Source: Acidobacteriota bacterium
GTDB lineage: Bacteria > Acidobacteriota > Blastocatellia > Pyrinomonadales > Pyrinomonadaceae
DNA length: 64,000 nt
Assembly: GCA_019239425.1 (NCBI GenBank)
Contig: JAFAZX010000045.1
Span: forward strand, 1 to 64,000
Direction: 5' to 3'
Shown: piece by piece, positions 1-7,601 of the stretch
Layout of the letters: the number at the start of each line of letters is the position of its first letter
Numbering within the stretch: the stretch's first letter is position 1
Translations under genes and position numbers: made by a program
Notes under the pieces: generated by a model
The model's database searches: none
Told to the model about the DNA's origin: nothing
The model's input: only the letters and a program-made list of their open reading frames with translations

Positions 1-237
1 GTGGTACCCCTCGATGTCTCTACGCTTGAGGTAGTCGAGCAGGCTCCTGCGCTGCGAGACCATCTTGAGCAGCCCCCGCCGCGAGTGGTTGTCCTTCTTG
101 TGAGTCTTGAAATGCTCGGTCAGCTCGTTGATGCGCTGAGTGAGCAGAGCGACCTGCACCTGCGGCGAACCCGTGTCCCCCTCGTGCGTCCTGTACTGGT
201 TGATAATGCTCTCTTTGACTTCCGTTGCTGTCGCCAT
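1..237 (-). CDS. rpsO: 30S ribosomal protein S15 (3' part beyond window edge)
   Basis: S15 binds 16S rRNA in the platform of the small subunit. I translated the minus strand by hand: it starts [20 protein letters not shown] from the ATG at 237 and continues through the family signature [21 protein letters not shown] and then [14 protein letters not shown], which aligns with S15 from the first helix to about residue 79. The last ten or so residues lie left of base 1, so the gene is truncated by the window, not broken. A purine-rich GGGAGGG lies about 16 nt upstream of the ATG, rather far for a ribosome binding site. The nested palindrome at 410-604 lies upstream of it. Confidence 0.96.
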   Translation of the reverse strand, partial: MATATEVKESIINQYRTHEGDTGSPQVQVALLTQRINELTEHFKTHKKDNHSRRGLLKMVSQRRSLLDYLKRRDIEGYH

Positions 238-409
238 GACTGTTCTAGATGGCCCTCCCAGACCGCAGTAAGCCTGACCCTATCCTCAGGCAACCGCTAG
301 AGTTAATTTACTAACCGAAAGAATCTAACACGCCCCCGCGCGGGGTGTCCAGCGACCAGCAGGTGCGCCTTCAGGAGTCTTCGTTTGGTCAGGGGCTATG
401 GGCGGAGGG

Positions 410-604
410 CCGCCGCGTCAGCGGCGCTTGAATGTAGCCCGGCCTTTCAAGGCCGGGGAAAGTGTGGCCTGGATTAGGCGTCGCGTCAGCGACGCCTGAA
501 GGCGGGGAATAGGTCAGGCGTCGCTGACGCGACGCGGCGCGTTTTATTCGACCGCAACCCGGCCTTGAAAGGCCGGGCTACATTCAGACGCCGCTGACGC
601 GGCG
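410..604. repeat. Nested long palindrome between rpsO and the XRE gene
   Basis: Three sets of inverted repeats are nested around one centre. The outer arms, 411-457 and 558-604, are about 47 nt with only a few mismatches; each contains the sub-palindrome CCCGGCCTTTCAAGGCCGGG (or its equivalent) and CGCCGCGTCAGCGGCG. The inner arms, 476-499 and 514-537, share TCAGGCGTCGCTGACGCGACG. The whole could fold into one extended hairpin or cruciform of about 195 nt. It resembles a pair of REP-like palindromes in head-to-head orientation (BIME-like). The remaining bases of this 392-nt gap (238-409, 605-629) hold nothing I recognise except presumably the rpsO promoter. Confidence 0.8.
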
Positions 605-629
605 AGACGGCGCGCAGGAGTACCTTTCG

Positions 630-947
630 CTAATGCTTCTTGCCGCGTCGTTGGGAGGCTGCGCGGCGGACGCCTTCGCTCTTGGTCGGGCTCGGGAGCC
701 GGTCGGGCAGGCCTACATCGTCGTCAATCAAAGCCTCGACGTAGACGTTGGCGAGGCGGGCGTACTGCAAGAGGACAAGCAGCGACGGCTCACGCTTTCC
801 GAGTTCGAACTGTGAGACGTAGTGCCGGTAGCCGCGCTCCCCCATACCGAGGCGGTTGAGCATTTCGCCCTGCGACACCCCGAGGGCATCGCGTATCTGA
901 AGAAGCTTTTCGGCGAGGCGCTCGGGCCTTTCGCGTGCGCTGCCCAT
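630..947 (-). CDS. XRE-family helix-turn-helix transcriptional regulator
   Basis: This 105-residue protein has an N-terminal Cro/CI-type helix-turn-helix. LLQIRDALGVSQGEMLNRLG (about residues 16-35) is helix 1 and the HTH proper; YVSQFELGKREPSLLVLLQYAR supplies the usual recognition helix and E-x-G-x-R-x-P-S turn. The C-terminus from about residue 80 is basic and probably disordered. It starts at the ATG at 947 with AGGAG eleven bases upstream. A perfect inverted repeat lies about 50-70 bp upstream (994-1017) and is the obvious autoregulatory operator. No toxin or phage gene is adjacent, so the targets are unknown. Confidence 0.85.
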   Translation of the reverse strand: MGSARERPERLAEKLLQIRDALGVSQGEMLNRLGMGERGYRHYVSQFELGKREPSLLVLLQYARLANVYVEALIDDDVGLPDRLPSPTKSEGVRRAASQRRGKKH

Positions 948-993
948 CAGGATTTTGCTCCTGGCAGCGCACCCATGTACACGCGCCTCTTGC

Positions 994-1017
994 TTCTAGT
1001 CACAACAGTGACTAGAA
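994..1017. promoter_or_regulatory. Perfect operator-like inverted repeat upstream of the XRE gene
   Basis: TTCTAGTCAC at 994-1003, a four-base spacer AACA, then GTGACTAGAA at 1008-1017: a perfect ten-base dyad. Its size and symmetry fit a dimeric XRE repressor site. It lies 47-70 bp upstream of the start codon of the XRE gene and could overlap that gene's promoter -35 region, so autorepression is likely. Binding itself is inferred. Confidence 0.6.
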
Positions 1018-1149
1018 TGTGTTTGCGTAACTGGTTCGCCGTGAGTAGAGACCTCTCGTGCTCAACGGCGATGCTCATCTCTCCGAGACTGAGGGTGAGC
1101 AGGCACGCATCCGACCCGTTGCCTTATTTTCAAAGACGAGAACGCGCGC

Positions 1150-1527
1150 ATGATAGCAAAGCCGGCCGTCATCCTCTACGTCGAACATAACAAGATGCTG
1201 CTTGAGACCGTGCGCGACGTGTTGGAGTTCGCCGGGTGGTATGTTAAGCCGTGCACGAGCGAAGGCTACGCGGTGGCCTACGTCGAGAGCCAACAGCACT
1301 TCGACCTGTTACTCTTCGACCACGATTTTCCCAACCTCTCGGGGTTAAAGCTCACCGAACGCGCGCGCCGTCGTCCGAACCGAAGGCGGACGCCCGTCGT
1401 CCTCATCTCCCTCGAAGACATCAGTGAAGAGGCACGGGGCGCGGGCGCCGACGCCTTCCTGCGGAAGCCGAATAATCTCATCGAATTGGTGGAGACCATC
1501 AGGCGGCTGCTCGACGCCCCTGCTTGA
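1150..1527 (+). CDS. Single-domain response regulator (CheY-like receiver)
   Basis: The 125 residues are just a receiver domain with no output domain. The likely phosphoacceptor is D57 in LLLFDHDFPNLSG; S86 (PVVLISLED) takes the place of the switch Thr/Ser and K106 in FLRKPNN that of the conserved lysine. The acidic pocket normally read E/D-D after beta-1 is V-E12-H13 here, so the second metal-binding acid is replaced by His. Phosphorylation may be weakened or the domain may act unphosphorylated. No histidine kinase is adjacent, so the partner is elsewhere. No clear ribosome binding site precedes the ATG. Confidence 0.88.
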   Translation: MIAKPAVILYVEHNKMLLETVRDVLEFAGWYVKPCTSEGYAVAYVESQQHFDLLLFDHDFPNLSGLKLTERARRRPNRRRTPVVLISLEDISEEARGAGADAFLRKPNNLIELVETIRRLLDAPA

Positions 1528-1551
1528 CAAGCGCCGGGTTATGGCTACAAT
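1524..1551 (+). promoter_or_regulatory. Sigma-70-type promoter TTGACA-16-TACAAT
   Basis: TTGACA at 1524-1529 and TACAAT at 1546-1551 are separated by 16 bases; the -35 box matches consensus fully and the -10 box at five of six positions. The -35 box overlaps the stop codon of the response regulator. Transcription should begin near 1558, only a few bases before the ATG at 1564, so that gene would be nearly leaderless; the promoter could also serve the SulP/carbonic anhydrase genes further on. Confidence 0.6.
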
Positions 1552-1563
1552 CGCCCTCCTAAA

Positions 1564-1929
1564 ATGGGAGCCGGTTTCTTAATTTCGGAGCGACCGAACG
1601 CGGCGGCGGGGCGGCTTCTGTGCGCCGCGCTGGCGTGCCTGCTGCCGTTCGCCTTCTGCGCGCAGGCCATCAGCGCCAAGGCGCCCAGCCTCCAGTCCGC
1701 CCCGCAGCCGGTCGAAGAGGAGACGCACCACGGGAGCGTAGTCAAAGAGTCCCGCGTCGTCATCTCCTCCAGGCTGAAGGCTCCGCAGCACCGGCCCTTG
1801 ACGCTCACGTCCGCGGGCGCGCGTCTCGCCTACGCCCCCACGCGCGAGCTGCGCTCAGACCTCGCAAAGCGCTGGGACGCGCACTCCGACCGGAGACGCG
1901 GGCCGCCCCCCTCTTCCCTCCTCTCATAA
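1564..1929 (+). CDS. Small exported protein of unknown function
   Basis: A 121-residue reading frame with strongly GC-rich third positions, as in neighbouring genes. Residues 15-40 (GRLLCAALACLLPFAFCAQA then ISA) form a plausible signal peptide with cleavage near Ala. The rest is rich in Ser, Arg and Pro with no motif I know. It directly follows a good promoter, with the start codon about six bases from the expected transcription start and no Shine-Dalgarno sequence. It may be a real small periplasmic protein; I cannot exclude that it is a long 5' leader of the SulP gene. Confidence 0.5.
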   Translation: MGAGFLISERPNAAAGRLLCAALACLLPFAFCAQAISAKAPSLQSAPQPVEEETHHGSVVKESRVVISSRLKAPQHRPLTLTSAGARLAYAPTRELRSDLAKRWDAHSDRRRGPPPSSLLS

Positions 1930-2080
1930 AACCCGAACACGGAAACTGAGCGCCGCCCGAAGTGGCGCGCTCACCCGCTGCCGTTTTTAAGAGACGGGCC
2001 GGCGCGGGAGTGTGTCCGCGGCCCCTCGTTCGGGGGGACGCGCGCGCATACGTCCGCGCGGCCGTCAGAGGGAAATAGTT

Positions 2081-3775
2081 TTGAGCACAAAAGCAGAGAC
2101 ACCGCTTTTTTCTAACCTGGGCGGCGACCTCGCCGCGGGGCTGGTGGTCTTCTTCGTCGCGCTGCCGCTCTGCCTCGGCATCGCCCTGGCGTCGGGGGCG
2201 CCGCTCTTCGCGGGCCTCATCGCCGGCATCGTCGGGGGCGTCGTGGTCGGCCTGCTCAGCAAGTCGCACCTGAGCGTGAGCGGCCCGGCCGCGGGCCTGA
2301 CGGCCATCGTCCTGGGCGCCGTCACAGACCTCGGGGCGTTCGACCTCTTCCTGTGCGCCGTCCTCGTCGCGGGCGTCGTGCAGCTCGCGCTCGGCTTCCT
2401 GAAGGCCGGCACCATCGCCAACTACCTGCCCTCGAACGTCATCGAGGGGATGCTCGCCGGCATCGGCGTCATCATCATCCTCAAACAACTCCCGCACGCC
2501 GTCGGGTTCGACCGCGACGCCGCGGGCAACTTCTCCTTCCTCGACACCTCGGGCGGCGGCACTTTCGCGCCGCTCGCACAGGCGCTCGACTTCCTCACGC
2601 CCGGCGCGGTCGTCGTCGCCCTCGCCTCCGTCCTCATCATGAAGGCATGGGAGAAGGTGCCCGCGCTGAAGAGGCTCAAAGTCCTGCCCGGCCCACTGGT
2701 CGCGGTCGTCTGCGGCGTGCTCTTGAACGAGGCCTTCGTCGCCACGGGTTCGAGCCTCGCCGTCACGCGCGAGCACCTCGTCAACCTGCCCGTGAGCGAA
2801 GGACTCGCGGGCTTCTTCGGGCAGTTCACGTTGCCGGACTTCGGCGGCTTCGCGAACCAGAAGGTCTGGACTTACGGCCTGACCATCGCCGTCGTCGCCT
2901 CCATCGAGACGCTCCTCTGCATCGAGGCCGTGGACACGCTCGACCCGCACAAGCGCTACACGCCGCCGAACCACGAGCTGAAGGCGCAGGGCGTCGGGAA
3001 CATCCTGAACGGCCTCGTCGGCGGACTCCCCATCACCTCGGTCATCGTGCGCTCTTCGGCGAACGTGAACGCGGGCGCGCAGTCGAAGCTCTCGTGCGTC
3101 GCGCACGGCGTTCTGCTCTTAGTCTGCGCGGCGGCGATCCCGGCGGTGCTCAACAAAATCCCGCTGGCCGTGCTCGCGGCCATCCTCATCCTGACGGGCT
3201 ACAAGCTCGCGAACCCCGCGCTCGTCAAGCGCTGGTGGGCGCGCGGCTGGTATCAGTTCGTGCCGTTCGCCGTGACGGTCTTGGGCGTGGTGCTGACAGA
3301 CCTCCTCATCGGCGTCGCGCTCGGCCTCGCCGTCAGCGTCGCCTTCATCCTGCGCGAGAACCAGAAGAGCGCCTACTTCTTCCGCCGCGAGAAGTACCAG
3401 GAGGGCGACATCATCCACCTGCATCTCGCGCAGGAGGTGACGTTCCTCAACAAGGCGGCCATCAAGCTGACGCTCGAGCACCTCCCGCCCGACGCCTACG
3501 TCATCATCGACGCGTCGGAGACCGTCTACATCGACCACGACGTCATGGAGCTGATACGCGAGTTCAAGGCGGTGAAGGCGCCCGAGCGCGCCATCAGGCT
3601 CGACCTCGTCGGCTTCCGCGAGAGCTACCGGGTAGGGAACACGCTCGACAGCCGGCACATCCAGATCGAACACACCGAAACCCCCGACGCCCCTCTGCCC
3701 CGCCACGCGCGGCTGCGCCACGGGCGGCTGATACGGGATTTGACCAACGAGAGGCTCGGACAGGAAGGAGCATAA
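2081..3775 (+). CDS. SulP-family anion (probably bicarbonate or sulfate) transporter
   Basis: An inner-membrane SLC26/SulP transporter of about 565 residues. The membrane domain begins LGGDLAAGLVVFFVALPLCL with the family hallmark SGPAAGLTAIV in an early helix and many further helices; the cytoplasmic C-terminus is a STAS domain (DAYVIIDASETVYIDHDVME). I placed the start at TTG 2081, which has AGAGGGAAAT just upstream; the longer frame to 2012 would add an arginine-rich stretch unlike the family. A beta-carbonic anhydrase gene follows after three bases, and that pairing argues for bicarbonate as substrate. Sulfate remains possible. Confidence 0.9.
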   Translation: MSTKAETPLFSNLGGDLAAGLVVFFVALPLCLGIALASGAPLFAGLIAGIVGGVVVGLLSKSHLSVSGPAAGLTAIVLGAVTDLGAFDLFLCAVLVAGVVQLALGFLKAGTIANYLPSNVIEGMLAGIGVIIILKQLPHAVGFDRDAAGNFSFLDTSGGGTFAPLAQALDFLTPGAVVVALASVLIMKAWEKVPALKRLKVLPGPLVAVVCGVLLNEAFVATGSSLAVTREHLVNLPVSEGLAGFFGQFTLPDFGGFANQKVWTYGLTIAVVASIETLLCIEAVDTLDPHKRYTPPNHELKAQGVGNILNGLVGGLPITSVIVRSSANVNAGAQSKLSCVAHGVLLLVCAAAIPAVLNKIPLAVLAAILILTGYKLANPALVKRWWARGWYQFVPFAVTVLGVVLTDLLIGVALGLAVSVAFILRENQKSAYFFRREKYQEGDIIHLHLAQEVTFLNKAAIKLTLEHLPPDAYVIIDASETVYIDHDVMELIREFKAVKAPERAIRLDLVGFRESYRVGNTLDSRHIQIEHTETPDAPLPRHARLRHGRLIRDLTNERLGQEGA

Positions 3776-3778
3776 GAG

Positions 3779-4468
3779 ATGAGGACACACACCAAAGAGA
3801 CGCAGTCCACGACCACGCCGCAGGCGGCCCTGCAGTTTTTACGCGAGGGCAACTACCGCTTCGTGAACAACCTGAAGGCGCACCGCGACCTGCTCGAACA
3901 GGTGAACGAGACGCGCGACGGGCAGTTCCCCTTCGCGGCCATCCTGAGCTGCATCGACAGCCGCACGGGCGCGGAGCTGATCTTCGACCAGGGGCTCGGC
4001 GACATCTTCAGCATCCGCCTCGCCGGCAACGTCGTCAGCGAGGCCGTGCTCGGAAGCATGGAGTTCGCGTGCAAGGTGGCCGGCTCGAAGCTTCTGGTCG
4101 TGCTCGGCCACACGAAGTGCGGCGCCATCAAGGGCGCGTGCGACGGCGTCGAGATGGGGAACCTGACGACGCTGCTCAACATGATCCAGCCGTCGGTCTA
4201 CCTCGAGTCGGCGTCGGCGGAAGGGCGCGGCTGCTCGAACGCGGAGTTCTTAGACCGCGTGACGCACACGCACGTCCGGCGCAGCGTCGAGACCATCGTC
4301 GAGCGCAGCACCGTCCTGCGCGAGCTGATCGAAGAGGGCAAGGTCGGCCTCGTCGGCGCCGTCTACGACGTGGAGACCGGCGCCGTCGAGTTCCTCGAAG
4401 AGACCTTCATGCTCGGCGAGGTCAAACACTTCTACCTCGACGTGGCCGCCGCCCGCCGCGCCGTTTAA
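3779..4468 (+). CDS. Beta-class carbonic anhydrase
   Basis: Interconverts CO2 and bicarbonate. The zinc ligands and catalytic dyad of the beta class are all present: C58 and D60-x-R62 in ILSCIDSRTGAE, and H111-x-x-C114 in LGHTKCGAIKG. The length, 229 residues, is typical. It has no signal peptide, so it is cytoplasmic. It is three bases from the SulP gene, and the two probably form an operon that imports bicarbonate and equilibrates it with CO2 or supplies carboxylases. The hairpin repeat at 4473-4550 follows the stop codon directly. Confidence 0.96.
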   Translation: MRTHTKETQSTTTPQAALQFLREGNYRFVNNLKAHRDLLEQVNETRDGQFPFAAILSCIDSRTGAELIFDQGLGDIFSIRLAGNVVSEAVLGSMEFACKVAGSKLLVVLGHTKCGAIKGACDGVEMGNLTTLLNMIQPSVYLESASAEGRGCSNAEFLDRVTHTHVRRSVETIVERSTVLRELIEEGKVGLVGAVYDVETGAVEFLEETFMLGEVKHFYLDVAAARRAV

Positions 4469-4472
4469 ATCA

Positions 4473-4550
4473 ATTTCACCACAGAGACACAGAGGCACAG
4501 CTTGAAGCAATAGCTCAACAAGCTGTGCCTCTGTGTCTCTGTGGTGAAAT
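4473..4550. repeat. Intergenic hairpin, CACAGAGA-family copy 1
   Basis: Perfect 31-base inverted repeat: left arm 4473-4503 (…CCACAGAGACACAGAGGCAC…) and right arm 4520-4550, loop 16 bases. It lies between the carbonic anhydrase stop and the ndh start. Other copies of the same word are at 12512, 21372, 24891 and 48567. A strong transcript hairpin without a long U-run; it may terminate or protect the upstream mRNA. Confidence 0.9.
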
Positions 4551-4618
4551 TCCTTCCGCTCCACCTTTCTGCTACCATGCGACCCGTTTTCTACGCACAA
4601 CAAAACGGGGGCACATTC

Positions 4619-5887
4619 ATGGACGCGAGCGAGGAGAAGGTCGAAGAGAGGGCGCGCGTGCTGGTCGTGGGCGGCGGGTTCGGGGGGCTGTTTACGGCGC
4701 TCGAACTGGCCGGGGCGGGCGACGTGACGCTCGTCGCCAACGAGGATCACTTCCTGCACACGCCGCTCCTCTACGAGTACCTGAGCGGCGAGGTCGAGGC
4801 GTGGCACATCGCGCCGACCTACCGCGAGCTCATCGGCAAGGCCAAGGTCGACTTCGTACAGGGTGCCGTCACCGACGTCGACTTCGACCGCCGCGAGGTC
4901 TCGGTCGCCGGCCGCGTCCGCAAACTCGCATACGACTACCTCGTGCTCGCCGTCGGCGGCATCACGAACTTCTGGGGCATCGAGGGCGCCGAACAGCACG
5001 CGCTCCCCTTCCGCAAAATCCGCCACGCCGACGACCTGCGCGAGCGCATGATCGAGACGCTCGACCGCATCCCGCCCGAGGCCGCCCCGCAGGACGCGCG
5101 CCGCGCCGCCACCTTCGTCGTGGTGGGCGGCGGCGCCTCCGGCGTCGAACTCGCGACGAAGATGTCCGACCTCCTGCGCGACGCCTTCAAGCGGCGCGGC
5201 CTGCGCGGCGAGCCGCGCCTCGTCGTCGTCGAGATGGCGAAGGACATCGTCCCCGGCATGGACGAGGGCATCCGCAAGGTCGTCGTGAACGTGCTCCACG
5301 AGAAGCTCGTCGAGGTCTACACCGAGACGCGCGTCGTGCGCGTGCTCCGGGGCGGCGTCGAGATCGAGCACGCGGGCGAGCGCGAGACCATCCCGGCCGC
5401 GGGCGTCGTCTGGACGGCGGGCGTGCGCGTCAACCCCCTCGTCGAAAAGCTCGAAGTGGAGAAGACGCAGAAGGGACTCCTCGTCGTCGAGCGCACGCTC
5501 CAGTTGCGCGGGCGGCCGGAGGTCTTCGCGCTCGGCGACATCGCCTTCTACCCGCACGTCCCGCCGAGCCTCGCCGGCACCGCGCAGATCGCCTTCCAGC
5601 AGGCCAAGCTCGTCGCGCGCAACGTGCAGGAACTCATCGACGGCGGCGCGCCCGCGGCCGGCCACTTCGAAGAGCTGGGCGAGGCCGTCAGCCTCGGCAC
5701 AGACGACGCCGCGGTCTTGACCGCGGGCCACGTCGTCACCGGCGAGATCGCGCGGCAGGCGCGCTTCGCCCTCTACACGTCGCGGCTGCCGACCTGGCAC
5801 CACCGCCTCCGCGTCGGCGCCGCCTGGTTCTTCGGCGGCAAGTCGCCCCGCCCGCTCGGGCTGCGCGGCGACATCGTCAAGGGGTGA
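4619..5887 (+). CDS. ndh: Type II NADH:quinone oxidoreductase (NDH-2)
   Basis: A single-subunit, non-proton-pumping flavoprotein feeding NADH electrons to quinone at the inner membrane face. Residues 15-25 have the FAD-binding GGGFGG, residues about 170-185 the NADH-binding VVGGGASGVELA, and the second FAD motif is ALGDIAFY; QIAFQQAKLVARN follows as in NDH-2. Length 422 residues is normal. I chose the ATG at 4619 with GGGGG eight bases upstream; the longer frame from 4541 would read through the hairpin repeat. YfcE-type phosphodiesterase follows seven bases later. Confidence 0.92.
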   Translation: MDASEEKVEERARVLVVGGGFGGLFTALELAGAGDVTLVANEDHFLHTPLLYEYLSGEVEAWHIAPTYRELIGKAKVDFVQGAVTDVDFDRREVSVAGRVRKLAYDYLVLAVGGITNFWGIEGAEQHALPFRKIRHADDLRERMIETLDRIPPEAAPQDARRAATFVVVGGGASGVELATKMSDLLRDAFKRRGLRGEPRLVVVEMAKDIVPGMDEGIRKVVVNVLHEKLVEVYTETRVVRVLRGGVEIEHAGERETIPAAGVVWTAGVRVNPLVEKLEVEKTQKGLLVVERTLQLRGRPEVFALGDIAFYPHVPPSLAGTAQIAFQQAKLVARNVQELIDGGAPAAGHFEELGEAVSLGTDDAAVLTAGHVVTGEIARQARFALYTSRLPTWHHRLRVGAAWFFGGKSPRPLGLRGDIVKG

Positions 5888-5893
5888 CGGTAG

Positions 5894-6376
5894 TTGAGCA
5901 GTTATAAGGTCAAGGCGGGGAGGTTCGTCGGCGTCATCTCGGACACGCACGGACTCGTGCGGCCGGAAGCGTTGGAGGCCTTGCAGGGGTCGGGGCTGAT
6001 CATCCACGCGGGCGACGTGGGCGGCCCCGAAGTGTTGGAAGAGCTGGGGCGCGTCGCGCCGGTCTTGGCGGTGCGCGGCAACAACGACCGCGGCGCGTGG
6101 GCCGATGCTTTGGCCGAGTACGACGCGTTCGAAGTCAACGGGGCCTTCGTCTACGTCCTGCACGACCTCAAAGAGCTCGACCTCGCGCCCGCGGCCGCGG
6201 GCTTCCGCGTCGTCGTCAGCGGCCACTCACACAAGCCTCTGGTCGAAGAGCGGCGCGGCGTCCTCTACCTCAACCCGGGCAGCGCCGGCCCGCGCCGCTT
6301 CAAACTCCCCGTCACCGTCGCCCGCCTCAAACTCGACGGCGACGACGCGAGCGCAGAGATAGTCCACCTCTTATAA
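5894..6376 (+). CDS. YfcE/MJ0936-type metallophosphoesterase
   Basis: A small (160 residue) calcineurin-like phosphodiesterase. All metal-binding motifs are in order: D-x-H in VISDTHG (about residue 17), GDVGG, GNND, and GHSH near residue 113, ending in the LNPGSAGPRR characteristic of the YfcE/MJ0936 group. Physiological substrate is not known for most members; some hydrolyse cyclic or linear phosphodiesters. The start is TTG at 5894, seven bases from the ndh stop, so co-transcription is likely. Confidence 0.9.
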   Translation: MSSYKVKAGRFVGVISDTHGLVRPEALEALQGSGLIIHAGDVGGPEVLEELGRVAPVLAVRGNNDRGAWADALAEYDAFEVNGAFVYVLHDLKELDLAPAAAGFRVVVSGHSHKPLVEERRGVLYLNPGSAGPRRFKLPVTVARLKLDGDDASAEIVHLL

Positions 6377-6383
6377 GAAGGGG

Positions 6384-6465
6384 CTGGGTGCTGGGTGCTG
6401 GGTGCTAGGTGCTGGGTAAAAGCCTGTTCTTCCCCAGCACCTAGAACCCAGCACCCAGCACCTAG
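6384..6465. repeat. Intergenic hairpin, GGGTGCT heptamer family copy 1
   Basis: Left arm 6384-6416 is a near-perfect tandem of CTGGGTG heptamers; right arm 6433-6465 is its reverse complement. It fills the gap between two convergent genes, and the last bases of the right arm form the TAG stop codon of dusB. It may act as a bidirectional terminator. Confidence 0.9.
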
Positions 6466-7523
6466 ATGGTCGCGGCCTCGCAGGAGTCGAGGACGGGGGC
6501 TTCCTGTTCGGGCTCGTCCGGGCCGCCTTCGCCGAGGTAGGTGCGGCCGGCGGCGACCGTCTCGAAGTATTCGCCGATGCGGTCGAGCACTTCCGTGACG
6601 GTGTGCGAGTGGTAAATGACCTGGCGGAAGCGCGCGCCGCCGTGCAAGCCTTTGGTGAACTGGCCGGCGAGCTGCTTCATGCGGCCGATGGCGGCGAACT
6701 CGGGCATGTCCGCGCGCAGCAGGTCGAAGTACTCGATGAGAACCTCGCGCTTGTCGTCGAGCGTCGGCTCGAACGGCTCGCGCCCGGCTGACGCGTCCTC
6801 GATCTGCCGGAAGATCCAAGGGTTCGCCATCGCGCCGCGGCCGATGAGGATGCCGTCACAGTTCGTCTCACGCCAGCGCTTGAAGGCGCCCTCGATGTTG
6901 ACCACGTCGCCGCTGCCGGAGACGGGCACGGACACGACCTCCTTCACCTGCCTGACCAGATCCCAGTCGGCGAGGCCCTTGTAAGCCTGCTCCTTCGTGC
7001 GCCCGTGGAGCGCGATGTGTTCGGCGCCGCAAGCTTCGGCCAACTTCGCCACCTCGACCGCGTTGCGGTGGCTGTCGTAGAAGCCCGCGCGAATCTTGAC
7101 GGTGAGCGGGATGGTGATGGCCTTCTTAATCTCTTTGAGGATCGTCTCCAGCCGCGGCAGGTCTTTCAGAAGTCCCGAGCCGCCGCCGTGCTTGACGACC
7201 TTCGGCGCGGGGCAGCCGCAGTTCACGTCGAGGATGTCGGCGCCGACCTCCTGCGCCATCTCGGCGGCCATCGCCATCCGCGCGGGCTGGCCGCCGAAGA
7301 TTTGGACGGCGAACGGGCGCTCGTAGTCGTGAAAGCGCATCTGCCGTTTCGACTTCGGGTTGTTGCGCGTCAGGCCCTCGACCGAGATGAACTCCGACAC
7401 CGTCAGCCCGATGCCGCCGCGCCGCTTCAGGAGCGCGCGGAACGGCACGTCCGTCACCCCCGCCATTGGCGACAGAATCAGCGGCGGGTTGATCTCAACG
7501 TCTCTAATCTTGAAAGGCTTCAT
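6462..7523 (-). CDS. dusB: tRNA-dihydrouridine synthase
   Basis: An FMN enzyme that reduces uridines in the tRNA D-loop. It starts with IRDVEINPPLILSPMAGVTD, the Dus signature, and has the catalytic cysteine in NCGCPAPKV (C104). KIRAGF, HGRTKEQAYKG and IGRGAMANPWIF are further conserved FMN and tRNA motifs. 353 residues; the DusB subgroup (MKPFKIRDVEI opening) fits best. The ATG at 7523 lies one base from a hairpin repeat, leaving no Shine-Dalgarno sequence. The stop codon is inside another copy of the repeat. Confidence 0.94.
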   Translation of the reverse strand: MKPFKIRDVEINPPLILSPMAGVTDVPFRALLKRRGGIGLTVSEFISVEGLTRNNPKSKRQMRFHDYERPFAVQIFGGQPARMAMAAEMAQEVGADILDVNCGCPAPKVVKHGGGSGLLKDLPRLETILKEIKKAITIPLTVKIRAGFYDSHRNAVEVAKLAEACGAEHIALHGRTKEQAYKGLADWDLVRQVKEVVSVPVSGSGDVVNIEGAFKRWRETNCDGILIGRGAMANPWIFRQIEDASAGREPFEPTLDDKREVLIEYFDLLRADMPEFAAIGRMKQLAGQFTKGLHGGARFRQVIYHSHTVTEVLDRIGEYFETVAAGRTYLGEGGPDEPEQEAPVLDSCEAATI

Positions 7524-7524
7524 A

Positions 7525-7600
7525 TGGGTGTTGGGGGCTGGGGGCTGGGGGCTGGGTTAAAGCTTACTTCTAACCAGCACCCAACACCCAGCCCCCAGAA
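7525..7600. repeat. Intergenic hairpin, GGGTGCT-family copy 2
   Basis: Left arm 7525-7557 (GGGTGTTGGGGGCTGGGGG…) and right arm 7572-7600 are inverted copies. It occupies the whole interval between the stop of the DUF4920 gene and the start of dusB, so any mRNA across both genes carries the hairpin right up to the dusB start codon. Confidence 0.88.
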
Positions 7601-7601
7601 C

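Noticed and set aside
1..300. Plus-strand frame covering the window start
   Set aside because: It is the antisense of rpsO, whose protein matches S15 residue by residue.
2353..5907. Open frame of 1184 codons on the plus strand, offset from the SulP, carbonic anhydrase and NDH-2 genes
   Set aside because: Arg/Pro/Ala-rich shadow translation caused by high GC; the three real genes in another frame are unambiguous.
6384..6465. Regular short repeats, here and at similar sites, resembling a CRISPR array
   Set aside because: No direct repeats with spacers of constant length; arms are tandem words and their reverse complements, and no cas gene is near.
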